This document shows, in pieces, positions 18,278-27,029 of a stretch of 64,000 nucleotides of DNA. Position 1 is the first letter of the stretch; each line of letters begins with the position of its first letter. The translations under genes and the position numbers were made by a program. The notes beneath the pieces were generated by a model. It was not told where the DNA came from, searched no databases, and worked only from the letters and a program-made list of their open reading frames with translations. This DNA is from Candidatus Anstonellales archaeon (GTDB taxonomy: Archaea; Micrarchaeota; Micrarchaeia; Anstonellales; CG1-02-47-40), in the NCBI GenBank assembly GCA_038869735.1, contig JAWCQO010000001.1, forward strand, positions 72,684-136,683, given 5' to 3'.

Positions 18278-18414
18278 GCAGGGGTGGCGGAGCCTGGTCA
18301 AACGCGTCAGACTCAAGACCAAACAGAGTTCGTGCGACATCTGATGGCTTAGGCCTTCGCAGGTTCGAATCAGTTTTCCAAAAAGACTTTCCAAAGAGAA
18401 TCCTGCCCCCTGCA
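18278..18414 (+). tRNA. tRNA-Leu(CAA) with anticodon-loop intron and T-loop insert
   Basis: Acceptor GCAGGGG pairs with CCCCTGC, discriminator A at 18414. The anticodon stem TCAGA/TCTGA carries C-T-CAA-G (CAA at 18314-18316). A 21-nt intron (18318-18338) sits at the canonical 37/38 site. A long variable arm follows, as in class II tRNAs. The T-stem GCAGG (18359-18363) and CCTGC (18402-18406) are separated by TTCGAA, a 31-nt insert (about 18370-18400) and T60. After removing both inserts a standard tRNA-Leu remains. It lies divergent to the CoA-binding gene. Confidence 0.9.
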
Positions 18415-18516
18415 TTTTAATCAATGAATTGATCAAGAAGTCTTCTTGGTTTGATATCGAGTGTTGGTGAGAAGTGAAGGATGAATAAATAGAAAGTCAG
18501 CAAGCGTTGTGCTACT

Positions 18517-19719
18517 ATGAGACGTTTTATTTTAAGAGAGATAGGAAGTCTTGATAAGAATGTTATTATTCTTGGCATAGTTAGCTTTTTCAATGATATT
18601 GCAAGCGAGATGGTTTTTTCTCTGCTTCCGGTTTTTATGAGCAATGTATTGCTTTTAGACAAGCATGTGATTGGGCTTATTGAAGGGATGGCAGAATCTT
18701 CAAGCAGTCTATTCAAGATAATCTCTGGGAGATTAGCTATGAAGGCAAAAAGGCAATTTATTGGTCTGGGGTATGTGATTTCTACTTTGTGTAAACCACT
18801 ATTTGCACTTGCAAATTCATGGTGGCTCCTCTTTCTTGTTAGATTTGCGGATAGAGCAGGAAAAGGAATTCGCACGCCTCCACGAGACGCTTTAATAGCT
18901 GACCTTACGAAGAGAGAGATGCGAGGAAAGGCTTTTGGACTTCACCGTGCAATGGATACGCTGGGAGCGCTGTTTGGACCGCTTTTTGCGTTTTTTCTTG
19001 TTGGAGCTTTCTCACTTTCTTATTACGAGGTATTCTTGCTTGCGGTTCTTCCTGCGGGTATTGCTGTAGCAGTGTTTTATTTCTTTGTTGAGGACAAAGA
19101 AACTCAAAAGAAGATAGAAGTAGAGAGCGGAGGGGGATATGATCCACTAATTGAGAAACATAATTCCAGATTATTTTTGCTTGCTACAAGTCTATTTGCT
19201 ATTGGCAATTTCAGTTTTGCATTTGTGCTTATAAGAGCTAATGAAATAGGAGTAGATGCACAATATGTTCCCCTTGTTTATCTTTTGTTCAATGCTTGTT
19301 ATGTTCTCTTTTCAATTCCATTTGGCGCTTTTGCCGATAAGGTAGGAAGCCGAAAAGCGTTACAGTTATCTTACGCAATATTCGGAATAACTTTTTTTGG
19401 CTTTGGGTTTACGCATAGTGTGAGTGAATTTATTGTCATTTTATGTCTTTATGGAGCTGCCTTTGCTGGAGTGGAAACGCTGCAAAGAGTTGTTGGGAGT
19501 AAGGTTGTGGAAAGCAAAATGAGAGTAACTCTTTTTGGTAACTATCAGGGGATGGGTGGTTTTTTGGCATTTTTTGCAAGCTTTTTTGCAGGGTTATTGT
19601 GGGAAACATATGGACCACAGTCTGCATTTTTCTTTGGCGGTGCTAGTAGTATTGTTGCTGCAATAATCCTCTTCCGGATGAAAAGCATAATGGTTCGGTA
19701 TAAAAAAGATTCAGTATAA
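18517..19719 (+). CDS. Major facilitator superfamily transporter
   Basis: The 400-residue protein has about twelve hydrophobic helices and the MFS loop motif RFADRAGKGIRTPPRDALIAD between helices 2-3 and 4-5, with a related motif FGAFADKVGSRKA in the second half. This is the pattern of the drug or sugar-phosphate-like MFS subgroup that carries the RTPPRDAL block. The substrate is unknown. The ATG at 18517 begins MRRFILREIGSLDKN. It lies 102 bp after tRNA-Leu and converges with guaAa. Confidence 0.87.
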   Translation: MRRFILREIGSLDKNVIILGIVSFFNDIASEMVFSLLPVFMSNVLLLDKHVIGLIEGMAESSSSLFKIISGRLAMKAKRQFIGLGYVISTLCKPLFALANSWWLLFLVRFADRAGKGIRTPPRDALIADLTKREMRGKAFGLHRAMDTLGALFGPLFAFFLVGAFSLSYYEVFLLAVLPAGIAVAVFYFFVEDKETQKKIEVESGGGYDPLIEKHNSRLFLLATSLFAIGNFSFAFVLIRANEIGVDAQYVPLVYLLFNACYVLFSIPFGAFADKVGSRKALQLSYAIFGITFFGFGFTHSVSEFIVILCLYGAAFAGVETLQRVVGSKVVESKMRVTLFGNYQGMGGFLAFFASFFAGLLWETYGPQSAFFFGGASSIVAAIILFRMKSIMVRYKKDSV

Positions 19720-19736
19720 AAAAGACGCTAGAATAA

Positions 19737-20300
19737 TCATTTTCTAACCAATTTAAGAAAGTTTGAATAGATTTCTGAACCATATTGGGTATGTTCCACT
19801 TCAGGATGGAAAAGACAGCCGTATATGGGTCGGGATGCTGATTTGAAAGCATGATTTGAGCAATCCTTTGAGTGAGCAAGGATTTTGAATCCTGGAGTAT
19901 TGACGACTTCATCGTTATGTGATGCCCAGACTATAAATGAATCTGGTAGGCCTTCAAAAAGCTCGTCATGTTCATCTATTATTAGTTCCACTCTTCCATA
20001 TTCTGGTCCTCTTGCCGGCCTAGCTTCTCCTCCAAAATGCATCCCTATAAATTGTTGTCCCGCGCATATCCCCAAGATAGGGCCCTCAAACTTCTGCAAA
20101 TACTCTCCGGCGTTTCCGGTTTCTTTAGCGCCCAGACCTATTCTTAGTGCACCGCCTGAAAAGATTAGAGCATCGGCTCCCCTCACTTCATTGTAGGGAG
20201 TTGTAAGAGGGATTATCTTTGAAGAAACACCAAGATAACGGAGAGTCCTCTGAATTCGGTGCGTCCACTGAGAACCAAAATCTGCTATTAAGATCTCCAT
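19737..20300 (-). CDS. guaAa: GMP synthase glutaminase subunit
   Basis: This class I glutamine amidotransferase has the nucleophile in GICAGQQFIG and the His-Glu pair in FHPEVEHTQYG. It supplies ammonia to the separate synthetase subunit, as in archaea with a two-subunit GMP synthase. A longer frame starts at 20315, but the ATG at 20300 (MEILIADFGSQ) has GGAGTGAG seven bases upstream and fits the family start. It follows guaAb directly, so the two subunits are made together. Confidence 0.95.
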   Translation of the reverse strand: MEILIADFGSQWTHRIQRTLRYLGVSSKIIPLTTPYNEVRGADALIFSGGALRIGLGAKETGNAGEYLQKFEGPILGICAGQQFIGMHFGGEARPARGPEYGRVELIIDEHDELFEGLPDSFIVWASHNDEVVNTPGFKILAHSKDCSNHAFKSASRPIYGCLFHPEVEHTQYGSEIYSNFLKLVRK

Positions 20301-20305
20301 TGTTC

Positions 20306-21265
20306 TCACTCCCATTCTATTGTTGCCGGTGGTTTTGAAGTGACGTCATAAAGAACCCTGTTTACGTGGTCCTTTAAGGAACGCGTTATTCTATCAGTTA
20401 TGGATTCCAAGACTTCGTGGGGGATTTTTGATGCTTTTGCAGTCATACCATCTACGCTGTCTACCGCTCTGATTGCTATAGTATATTTGTATGCCCGCGC
20501 GTCCCCGAGAACTCCGACGGTCTTGACAGGCAGGAGTATTGAAAAATATTGCCATGGCAGAGACATTTTTCCACTCAATGATGCTGCTCTGATTTCCTCT
20601 TCTACAATAGCTGACGCTTCGCGTACTATACTCACCTTTTCTGGAGTGACCTCTCCTATTATTCTAACTGCAAGTCCGGGTCCAGGGAAGGGTTGGCGAT
20701 AGATAAATTCTTTGGGGATGCCAAGCTCACGCGCAACTTCTCTTACCTCGTCCTTATAAAGCTCTCTGAGAGGCTCACACAACTCCAATTTCATATTTTG
20801 AGGAAGTCCCCCGACGTTATGATGGGACTTTATTTTATCTCGCATTCCCCCGCCGGACTCTATCCAATCGGGAGCAATTGTACCTTGGATAAGAAATTTA
20901 GCGTTGGATAAAGATGCTTCCTGCTCGAAGATTTCTATAAAGTTTTTTCCGATAACTTTGCGTTTTTCTTCAGGATCAACAACATTAAAAAGGGAAGAAA
21001 GAAATTTATCTGAGGCATCTATAATTTTGAGCGGCAGGCCTACTGCTCTTGCAGCGTTTCTTACTTCATCTGCTTCATTCTTTCTCATAAGACCCGTATC
21101 AACAAAAACGCAGGATAGCTGAGAGGAGATAGCGTAGTAAGCAAGAGTTGCAGCTACTATGCTGTCCACGCCACCTGAAACGGCAACTATTGCGCGATCA
21201 GAGGCAATAGTTTTCTTGATTTCTTCTTTAGCTGTTTTTATAAAATCTTTTGGCTCAAACGGCAT
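20306..21265 (-). CDS. guaAb: GMP synthase ATP-pyrophosphatase subunit
   Basis: The 319-residue protein has the PP-loop AVSGGVDSIVAAT (about 28-40), the block RQPFPGPGLAVRIIGEVT, and the dimerisation domain ending DVTSKPPATIEWE. It adenylates XMP and transfers ammonia to make GMP. The length is normal for the split archaeal type. The ATG at 21265 is about 26 bp from a TATA box with no leader. It is divergent from the purP pair, which links the two ends of purine nucleotide synthesis in one place. Confidence 0.97.
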   Translation of the reverse strand: MPFEPKDFIKTAKEEIKKTIASDRAIVAVSGGVDSIVAATLAYYAISSQLSCVFVDTGLMRKNEADEVRNAARAVGLPLKIIDASDKFLSSLFNVVDPEEKRKVIGKNFIEIFEQEASLSNAKFLIQGTIAPDWIESGGGMRDKIKSHHNVGGLPQNMKLELCEPLRELYKDEVREVARELGIPKEFIYRQPFPGPGLAVRIIGEVTPEKVSIVREASAIVEEEIRAASLSGKMSLPWQYFSILLPVKTVGVLGDARAYKYTIAIRAVDSVDGMTAKASKIPHEVLESITDRITRSLKDHVNRVLYDVTSKPPATIEWE

Positions 21266-21286
21266 AGTATATTTTTTTGAAAAATG

Positions 21287-21295
21287 TATTTAAAA
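21287..21295 (-). promoter_or_regulatory. TATA box for guaAb-guaAa
   Basis: On the minus strand it reads TTTTAAATA, centred 26 bp before the ATG at 21265. The transcript is probably leaderless. Confidence 0.55.
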
Positions 21296-21350
21296 GAGAT
21301 GTCATAAGTAGTATGCATAAGTTCTGCTTAGAATTGACGAAAGGGATTAG

Positions 21351-21360
21351 GTATTTTAAA
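21351..21360 (+). promoter_or_regulatory. TATA box for the purP pair
   Basis: GTATTTTAAA is centred 27 bp before ATG 21383. No Shine-Dalgarno is seen, which suggests a leaderless transcript. Confidence 0.55.
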
Positions 21361-21382
21361 ACTATTCAGCAATAAATCAGAT

Positions 21383-22516
21383 ATGTTGGATATCAGGGAA
21401 ATACAAGGCCTTGCGTCTTCATATAGAAAACCAACTATTGGAGTTATCGGCTCTCATTCTGCGCTGGAGGTTTGCGATGGCGCAAAGGAGGAAAAAATAA
21501 GGAACATAGTACTCTGCAAAAGAGGGAGAGAGAAGACTTACGCCAAATATTATCTAGCAAGAAAAGAGGGAGGAAGGGAAGTCGGTTGCGTTGACGAGGT
21601 CATGATATTTGAAGAATGGAGCGACATAGCAAAAAAGGAAACGGTGGCTGAGCTGGTGAAGCGGCAGTGCATTTTTGTTCCAAATCGCTCTTTTTCCGTA
21701 TATGTTGGTTATGAGAATATTGAGGAAAAGTTTAGGGTACCCATCTTTGGAAATAGGAGGTTATTGAGAGCAGAGGAGAGAACCGAAAAAAAGAACCAGA
21801 GATGGCTTTTGGAAAAAGCTGGAATTCCTGTGCCGGAGGTTGTCAAGAAACCAGAGAACATTGAAAGGCTTTCTATAGTTAAAGCTCAGCAGGCAGAAAG
21901 AAGTTATGAGCGTGCTTTCTTTTTTGTTTCTAGTTATGAAGAATATAAAAAGAAGGTTGGAGAGTTAGAAGAACAGGGGATATGCACAAAAAAAGGCATT
22001 GAAGAAGCATTGATTGAGGAGGTTGTTCTTGGAGCTCACTTTAATTTCAATTTTTTTTACTCCCCCATTAGAAAGAGGCTTGAGCTATTAGGGATTGATA
22101 TGAGAAGGCAGACAAGTCTTGACGGAATTTTGAGGCTCCCTGCTTGGGAACAGATGGAAATTGCAAGAACCGTGAGAACCGAAAATATTGAAGTGGGGCA
22201 TGTAGCTTGTACACTAAGAGAAAGCCTCCTTGAAAAGGTCTTTGATATTGGAGAGAGATTGCTTGAGGTTTGTAAAGAGCAGTATCCGCCGGGGATCATT
22301 GGTGCGTTTGCGATGCAGGGAGCAGTTGTACCTAGAAAGAAATCTGAAGAAATAGTTATATTCGACATTTCATTTAGAATGCCTGGTTCTCCCGGAATAA
22401 GGTTTACACCTTATCCACAGTATCTTTATAGAGAAGGGATAAGTTGTGGAAGAAGAGTAGCAAGGGAGATAAGTTGGGCTCACAGAGAGGGAAGACTAGA
22501 TGAGTTAGTCACGTGA
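21383..22516 (+). CDS. Divergent PurP paralogue (FAICAR synthetase-like)
   Basis: The 377-residue protein aligns by eye along its length with PurP: IGVIGSHSALEVCDGAK, VPIFGNRRLLRAEER, LELLGIDMRRQTSLDG, TLRESLLEKVFDIGERL and GRRVAREIS. However, the glycine-rich ATP-grasp loop present in the neighbouring gene (FSGAKGGRGY) is replaced by KAQQAERSYERAFF. The C-terminal motif seen next door as FEISSRIVAGTN is FDISFRMPGSPG here. It is therefore likely to have altered or no ligase activity, or a different substrate. It stands 4 bp before the canonical purP, so the two may form a complex. Confidence 0.8.
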   Translation: MLDIREIQGLASSYRKPTIGVIGSHSALEVCDGAKEEKIRNIVLCKRGREKTYAKYYLARKEGGREVGCVDEVMIFEEWSDIAKKETVAELVKRQCIFVPNRSFSVYVGYENIEEKFRVPIFGNRRLLRAEERTEKKNQRWLLEKAGIPVPEVVKKPENIERLSIVKAQQAERSYERAFFFVSSYEEYKKKVGELEEQGICTKKGIEEALIEEVVLGAHFNFNFFYSPIRKRLELLGIDMRRQTSLDGILRLPAWEQMEIARTVRTENIEVGHVACTLRESLLEKVFDIGERLLEVCKEQYPPGIIGAFAMQGAVVPRKKSEEIVIFDISFRMPGSPGIRFTPYPQYLYREGISCGRRVAREISWAHREGRLDELVT

Positions 22517-22520
22517 TTTT

Positions 22521-23582
22521 ATGATTAAGAAAGAGGCTATTGATAGCATTATAGAGGATTACAAGCCGAAGGATATCAAAATTGCTACCCTATGCTCACA
22601 TTGCGCGCTTCAAGTATTTCACGGTGCAAGAAGCGAAGGAATAAAGACTATTGGGATTTGTACACCAGAAAGAAAAAAAATATATGATGCTTTTGCATTG
22701 GCAAAGCCGGATGAGTACATACTCATCGATGACCCGAAAAATCTGCTTTCAAGCGGAATAGATGATGAATTGATAGGAAAAAACGCAATCTTAGTTCCGC
22801 ATGGTTCTCTTGTTGAGTATGGAGGAGAGGAGATAGAAAACTTCAAAGCGCCTATTCTTGGGAATAGGAAGTCGCTTGTCTGGGAGAGAGACAGAATAAA
22901 GATGTTTGAGTGGATGCGGGAAGCGCGCATCCAAACTCCGCGGCTTCTTAGACCCGAAGAAATAGATAGGCCATGTATTGTAAAGTTTTCTGGGGCAAAG
23001 GGAGGGAGGGGGTACATTGCAGTTAACTCTCCCGAAGAATTTGAAAGAAAGGTTAACAAAAAAGAAGGTGTTATAATACAGGAATATCTGGCAGGAGTAA
23101 GGTTTTATCCTCACTTCTTTTATACTCCTCTTTCAAGGGAAGGCTACCGGGCTGGAGAAGGAAGTGTTGAGCTTATAGGCATAGATAGAAGGTATGAGAG
23201 CAATGTAGATGAGATTTATAGACCACTTTCTACTGGAATGGACATAAAGCCAAGCTTTACGGTTGTTGGAAACGAACCGGTGGTTGTGAGGGAAAGCCTC
23301 TTGAATGAGATATTTGAGATTGGAAAGAACGTTATAGAGGCAGCAGAACGTTTATTTGGAGGGATCCCCGGACCATTTTGTGTAGAGACAGTTTGCGATG
23401 AGAATCTGCAGTTTTATGCGTTTGAGATATCTTCAAGAATTGTGGCAGGAACAAATCTTTATCCTGAAGGCTCGCATTATACCGTATATAATTACCCAGA
23501 ATGGATGAGTATGGGAAGGAGAATTGCAAGAGAAATAAGGATAGCTATTGCAAAAGAAAAACTCCATAAAATAGTTTACTGA
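22521..23582 (+). CDS. purP: Formate-dependent FAICAR synthetase PurP
   Basis: The 353-residue ATP-grasp enzyme shows the PurP blocks: IATLCSHCALQVFHGAR, VPHGSLVEYGG, CIVKFSGAKGGRGYIAVNS (nucleotide loop), VELIGIDRRYESNVDEIYR, VVVRESLLNEIFEIG, GPFCVETVCDENL and FEISSRIVAGTN. PurP uses ATP and formate to convert AICAR to FAICAR in archaea lacking PurH. It follows its divergent paralogue by 4 bp and is followed by a small hairpin. No other de novo purine gene except guaA is in the window. Confidence 0.93.
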   Translation: MIKKEAIDSIIEDYKPKDIKIATLCSHCALQVFHGARSEGIKTIGICTPERKKIYDAFALAKPDEYILIDDPKNLLSSGIDDELIGKNAILVPHGSLVEYGGEEIENFKAPILGNRKSLVWERDRIKMFEWMREARIQTPRLLRPEEIDRPCIVKFSGAKGGRGYIAVNSPEEFERKVNKKEGVIIQEYLAGVRFYPHFFYTPLSREGYRAGEGSVELIGIDRRYESNVDEIYRPLSTGMDIKPSFTVVGNEPVVVRESLLNEIFEIGKNVIEAAERLFGGIPGPFCVETVCDENLQFYAFEISSRIVAGTNLYPEGSHYTVYNYPEWMSMGRRIAREIRIAIAKEKLHKIVY

Positions 23583-23584
23583 AA

Positions 23585-23603
23585 TTGCCAAGTTAAATGG
23601 CAA
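23585..23603 (+). terminator. Hairpin after purP, possible terminator
   Basis: TTGCCA and TGGCAA form a 6-bp stem with a 7-nt loop just after the purP stop. A short T run (TAGTTTTT) follows about 8 bases later. Support is weak, because archaeal termination mainly needs T-rich tracts. Confidence 0.3.
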
Positions 23604-23675
23604 GGGACGTTAGTTTTTCAGCTTTATCATATGAATTAAAAAAGTAAAAATGTGAAGTTCATGTGGTTGATTTGA

Positions 23676-24188
23676 ATGGACGCTGAAGAGGAAAAGGGCG
23701 AAAGGATAGCTGAGAAGGCTGTGAAAGAAGGAGGGGTTCAAGCTATCTTATATTATGACATCCACGGCACTTCACCGGAGGCATTGCGGAATATAATGGT
23801 TGGTTTTGTTGGTAAGCTTTTGGCCGAAGAAGGCGTTTTGTACTCTTATGGCAAGATTGAGGCCCCCCAAAAGGATAGTGAAACCGAAAACTATTACACT
23901 TCCGCTGAAGTAAAGATGGTTTTTAGAGATTTCAATTCTCTTGCGATGCTATGCGCAAAATATCTCCCCATTGGAATAGAGATATTAAAGCCAAACGAAA
24001 TTAAAATGAAGGTAGGGGAAGCACAGAACATGCTTCTTAACATAGCTTCTATTGCAAACGAATATGCTGAGGAGCTTTTAAAACGGACAATGGATAAAGA
24101 TGAGCTAAGAAAATATCAAGAGAAGATAATTAAAAGGGAGGAACTTGGAAGAAAGCTTCTTGAAAAAAAGGCAAAAGAGTTGAGATAG
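23676..24188 (+). CDS. Unknown protein in KaiC-trpS operon
   Basis: I do not recognise this 170-residue protein. The N-terminal half has alternating hydrophobic strands (VQAILYYDIHGTSPEAL, SAEVKMVFRDFNSLAML), suggesting a small alpha/beta domain. The C-terminal third is a charged helix, probably coiled coil, ending KLLEKKAKELR. No transmembrane segment is seen. Its stop is immediately followed by the ATG of the KaiC-like ATPase, which suggests a partner or regulator of that ATPase. Confidence 0.65.
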   Translation: MDAEEEKGERIAEKAVKEGGVQAILYYDIHGTSPEALRNIMVGFVGKLLAEEGVLYSYGKIEAPQKDSETENYYTSAEVKMVFRDFNSLAMLCAKYLPIGIEILKPNEIKMKVGEAQNMLLNIASIANEYAEELLKRTMDKDELRKYQEKIIKREELGRKLLEKKAKELR

Positions 24189-25019
24189 ATGCAAGACGAT
24201 GACTCTTTTCTAGATTATGAGGATTATCTGGGAATCATGCAAAAAGCATTTGAAGAAGCTGAGAAAAAAAAGACGCTAGACGATAAAATAAAGAAAGAAA
24301 AAAGCCGAAAGGTAGGGGGTAACAGCGATGTAAGAGTTAAAAGTGGTATTCAGGGATTGGATGAACTCATAGGAGGGGGGTTTAAGAAAAATAGTGTGAT
24401 TGTGGTTGGTGGCGGAGTTGGAAATGGAAAAACGACATTTTCAATGCAGTACATCATAAATGGTATGCTTAAATTCAGAGAGCTTGGGCTTTTTATTTCG
24501 ATTGACGAGGAACGCGAACCCATGTATGAGAACATGAAATCCCTGGGGTGGGATTTGGAAAAGCTTGAAAGGGAAAAGAAAATTGTGTTTATAGATTATC
24601 CTGCACATGAAGTTGATCAGTTTTTTTCTCAGGAGAATACGGTCTTAGGGCTTATAGAAAGCATGAATATTAAAAGAGTGGCAATTGATTCGGCTGCGCC
24701 TCTTGCTTTGGTATATGAAAAGGAAGATGAGAGGCGTACAAATCTTCTTGAGCTTATGGGCAAAATAAGGAAATGGAACTGTACAACTCTAATTACCTGT
24801 GAAGATAACGCAGATGCAAGTCCGAAGGCACCAGCTACTCGATATGGGATTGAATCTGTAGCAGACGGCTTTATATATCTTCATAATATACTTTCAGGAA
24901 ATGAGAGAAAAAGAGGGATTGAAATCATAAAGATGAGAGGGACGCCGCATTCTCAAAGAATTGTTCCAATGTTAATATCAAAGGGCGGAATAACTGTCTT
25001 TCCAAAAAAGAGGTTTTAA
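24189..25019 (+). CDS. KaiC/RadA-like (RAD55-type) ATPase, single domain
   Basis: The 276-residue protein has a helical charged N-terminus of about 45 residues, then a RecA-fold domain. The Walker A motif is GGGVGNGKTTFS (about 73-84), followed by LFISIDEEREPMYENMKSLGWDLEKL, a typical KaiC-like stretch, and a Walker B strand at KRVAIDSAAPL. It has one ATPase domain, unlike double-domain KaiC. Such proteins are common in archaea and act in signalling or chemotaxis-type switching; the target here is unknown. It follows an unknown protein with no gap and precedes trpS by 2 bp. Confidence 0.85.
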   Translation: MQDDDSFLDYEDYLGIMQKAFEEAEKKKTLDDKIKKEKSRKVGGNSDVRVKSGIQGLDELIGGGFKKNSVIVVGGGVGNGKTTFSMQYIINGMLKFRELGLFISIDEEREPMYENMKSLGWDLEKLEREKKIVFIDYPAHEVDQFFSQENTVLGLIESMNIKRVAIDSAAPLALVYEKEDERRTNLLELMGKIRKWNCTTLITCEDNADASPKAPATRYGIESVADGFIYLHNILSGNERKRGIEIIKMRGTPHSQRIVPMLISKGGITVFPKKRF

Positions 25020-25021
25020 TT

Positions 25022-26101
25022 ATGATGATAGATCCTTGGTCCAATCAACTTGTTGAATATGACAAACTATTTTCTGAATTTGGGTTGGAGAGGATAAGCA
25101 ATGATATCTTAAAAAGGATAAAAAACAAAGGGAGATTTTTTGGACGTGGAATCATTTTTGCCCACAGAGACTTTGAAAAATGGCTCGATGCATGGGAGAG
25201 AGGAGAGGAAGTTGCGGTAGTAAGCGGTATAAAGCCGTCAAATGATTTTCACCTTGGTTCAAAGATGACAGCTGATGAGATGATTTACTTTCAAAAGGAA
25301 TTTGGGGCTAAAGTATTTTATGCGATAGCTGACTTGGAAGCGTATGCGGATAACGGAACTTCTTTAGAGAAAGGGCTTGAGTTTGCAATCTCAAACCTTG
25401 CGGATATGCTTGCGTTGGGTCTAGATGAAAGAAAGACTTATGTATGGAGACAAAGCCAAGAAAAAAGAGTAATGAATATGGCTTATGTCTTTGCAAGAAA
25501 AGTCACAAATTCTGCGCTTAGGGCAATATATGGGGAAAGGAACATTGCGCTCTATTTTTCTGCTTTAACTCAAGCAGGAGATATACTTCTTCCTCAGCAT
25601 AAGGACTTTGGAGGAAGAAAGCACGTTCTGGTGCCCATAGGGGTAGACCAGGACCCACATATTAGGATGACGCGGGATATAGCTGGCCGAGAAGGGTTGA
25701 TTCTACCTTCATCCACCTACCACTTCTTTATGAGAGACCTGAAAGGAGAACAGAAAATGAGCAAAAGAGATCCTGAGGGTATTTTGTTTTTGAACGACTC
25801 TCCTGCAATAGCTAGAAAGAAGATAATGAACACTCTTACAGGAGGAAGAGAGACTGCAGAAGAGCAGAGAAAAAAAGGAGGGATTATTGAAAATTGTGTA
25901 ATTTATGAGTTGGCAAAGTTCCACTTCTTGGACGACAAAGAGCTGGATGAGATGAGGAGAAAGTGCCTGAATGGGGAAATCTTGTGTGGTGAAGACAAAG
26001 AGTTTATAGCAAATGTTGTATGTGAATGGTTGGAAAAGCATCAGGAGAGAAAAAAGAGATTTGTTCCAAAAGCTAAAAAAATGTTGGGAGTAGAGGGATA
26101 G
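25022..26101 (+). CDS. trpS: Tryptophanyl-tRNA synthetase
   Basis: The 359-residue class I synthetase has a HIGH-like motif in SNDFHLGS, the KMSKR loop, and the archaeal/eukaryotic TrpRS blocks VLVPIGVDQDPHIRMTRDIA and PSSTYHFFMRDLKGEQKMSKRD. It charges tRNA-Trp. The length fits the archaeal form. It begins 2 bp after the KaiC-like gene, so it is probably translated from the same mRNA. A second ATG follows directly at 25025. Confidence 0.95.
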   Translation: MMIDPWSNQLVEYDKLFSEFGLERISNDILKRIKNKGRFFGRGIIFAHRDFEKWLDAWERGEEVAVVSGIKPSNDFHLGSKMTADEMIYFQKEFGAKVFYAIADLEAYADNGTSLEKGLEFAISNLADMLALGLDERKTYVWRQSQEKRVMNMAYVFARKVTNSALRAIYGERNIALYFSALTQAGDILLPQHKDFGGRKHVLVPIGVDQDPHIRMTRDIAGREGLILPSSTYHFFMRDLKGEQKMSKRDPEGILFLNDSPAIARKKIMNTLTGGRETAEEQRKKGGIIENCVIYELAKFHFLDDKELDEMRRKCLNGEILCGEDKEFIANVVCEWLEKHQERKKRFVPKAKKMLGVEG

Positions 26102-26117
26102 GAGTGGATGGTCGTTT

Positions 26118-27029
26118 ATGAGTTATATAAAAATTGACTTTATGAAAATTATAAGGGAAGTTTACGGGTGGTACAAAAATGTTGATGCATGGATTTGGCC
26201 TACTGTTTTGTTTTTAGGGACCATAATAAGTGGGTATAGCATTGAGCTTATCCTTAGACATTTTATTTATAGAGGGGTTGGCGTATTTGGCTCTATTTTA
26301 GGATTTTTTGGCATCTTGGCCGGATTGTTGTTCCAGCTCCTTTTATTGTCTTTTGCTTTAGCAAAAATAACTGAAAGTGCTCTTGCAAAACGCAATTTTG
26401 AAAGTAAAAAGGTTGGGCGGCAATCTGTCTTTGAGTACACTCTTCTAATCCTACTGGTAGCTCTTATCCAAGTGGCGGCATTAGCAGGGGGAATGATTAT
26501 TCTCTCGCTCTTTTCTTATGCTGGGAAGATGGTTTTCTCGTTCTTGTTTTATCTAGATAATGGGGGTATGGGGAGCTTCTCAGAAAAAAACGTTATACCT
26601 GTTCTCCTCTGGCTAGTAGTCCAATTATTGATTTTTATAGTGGTTGTGTTGTTAGAATTTTACATAGTCTGTCGCCTTGCTTTTGCATCTATTATCTTCT
26701 GGGTAGAGAAAGGGTGCGGAGTTATTGATGCAGTCAAGCTTTCAATTAAGCGAACAGAGAAAAATACTATACAGATTGCACTTGGGATAGTGACAATCTC
26801 AGGTTCGACTATATTGGGCGCTTTGATTCTTATTGGTCTTGGCATCGTAGCTGCTTTTTTTGTTCCTTACATTGGGGCAATTTTAACTAATATTTTATTG
26901 TTATTGGGAGTTATATTAGCTCAGAGTGGGAGTATTTTTGGGTCTGTTGAGTTATACGACCAAACGGTAGGGATAAAACACGTAGAAACGTCTTATAGAG
27001 AAAAACAAAAAAAGAGAAAACATCAGTGA
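26118..27029 (+). CDS. Multi-pass membrane protein of unknown function
   Basis: This 303-residue protein has about six hydrophobic helices (starting with TVLFLGTIISGYSIELIL) and basic ends (REKQKKRKHQ). The region AFASIIFWVEKGCGVIDAVKLSIKRTEKN resembles the membrane-domain repeats of DUF-type glycerophosphodiesterase-like membrane proteins, but that link is weak. It follows trpS by 16 bp. Its 3' end overlaps the convergent nucleotidyltransferase fusion by 7 bp. The start may be ATG 26118 or the in-frame ATG nine codons in. Confidence 0.65.
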   Translation: MSYIKIDFMKIIREVYGWYKNVDAWIWPTVLFLGTIISGYSIELILRHFIYRGVGVFGSILGFFGILAGLLFQLLLLSFALAKITESALAKRNFESKKVGRQSVFEYTLLILLVALIQVAALAGGMIILSLFSYAGKMVFSFLFYLDNGGMGSFSEKNVIPVLLWLVVQLLIFIVVVLLEFYIVCRLAFASIIFWVEKGCGVIDAVKLSIKRTEKNTIQIALGIVTISGSTILGALILIGLGIVAAFFVPYIGAILTNILLLLGVILAQSGSIFGSVELYDQTVGIKHVETSYREKQKKRKHQ

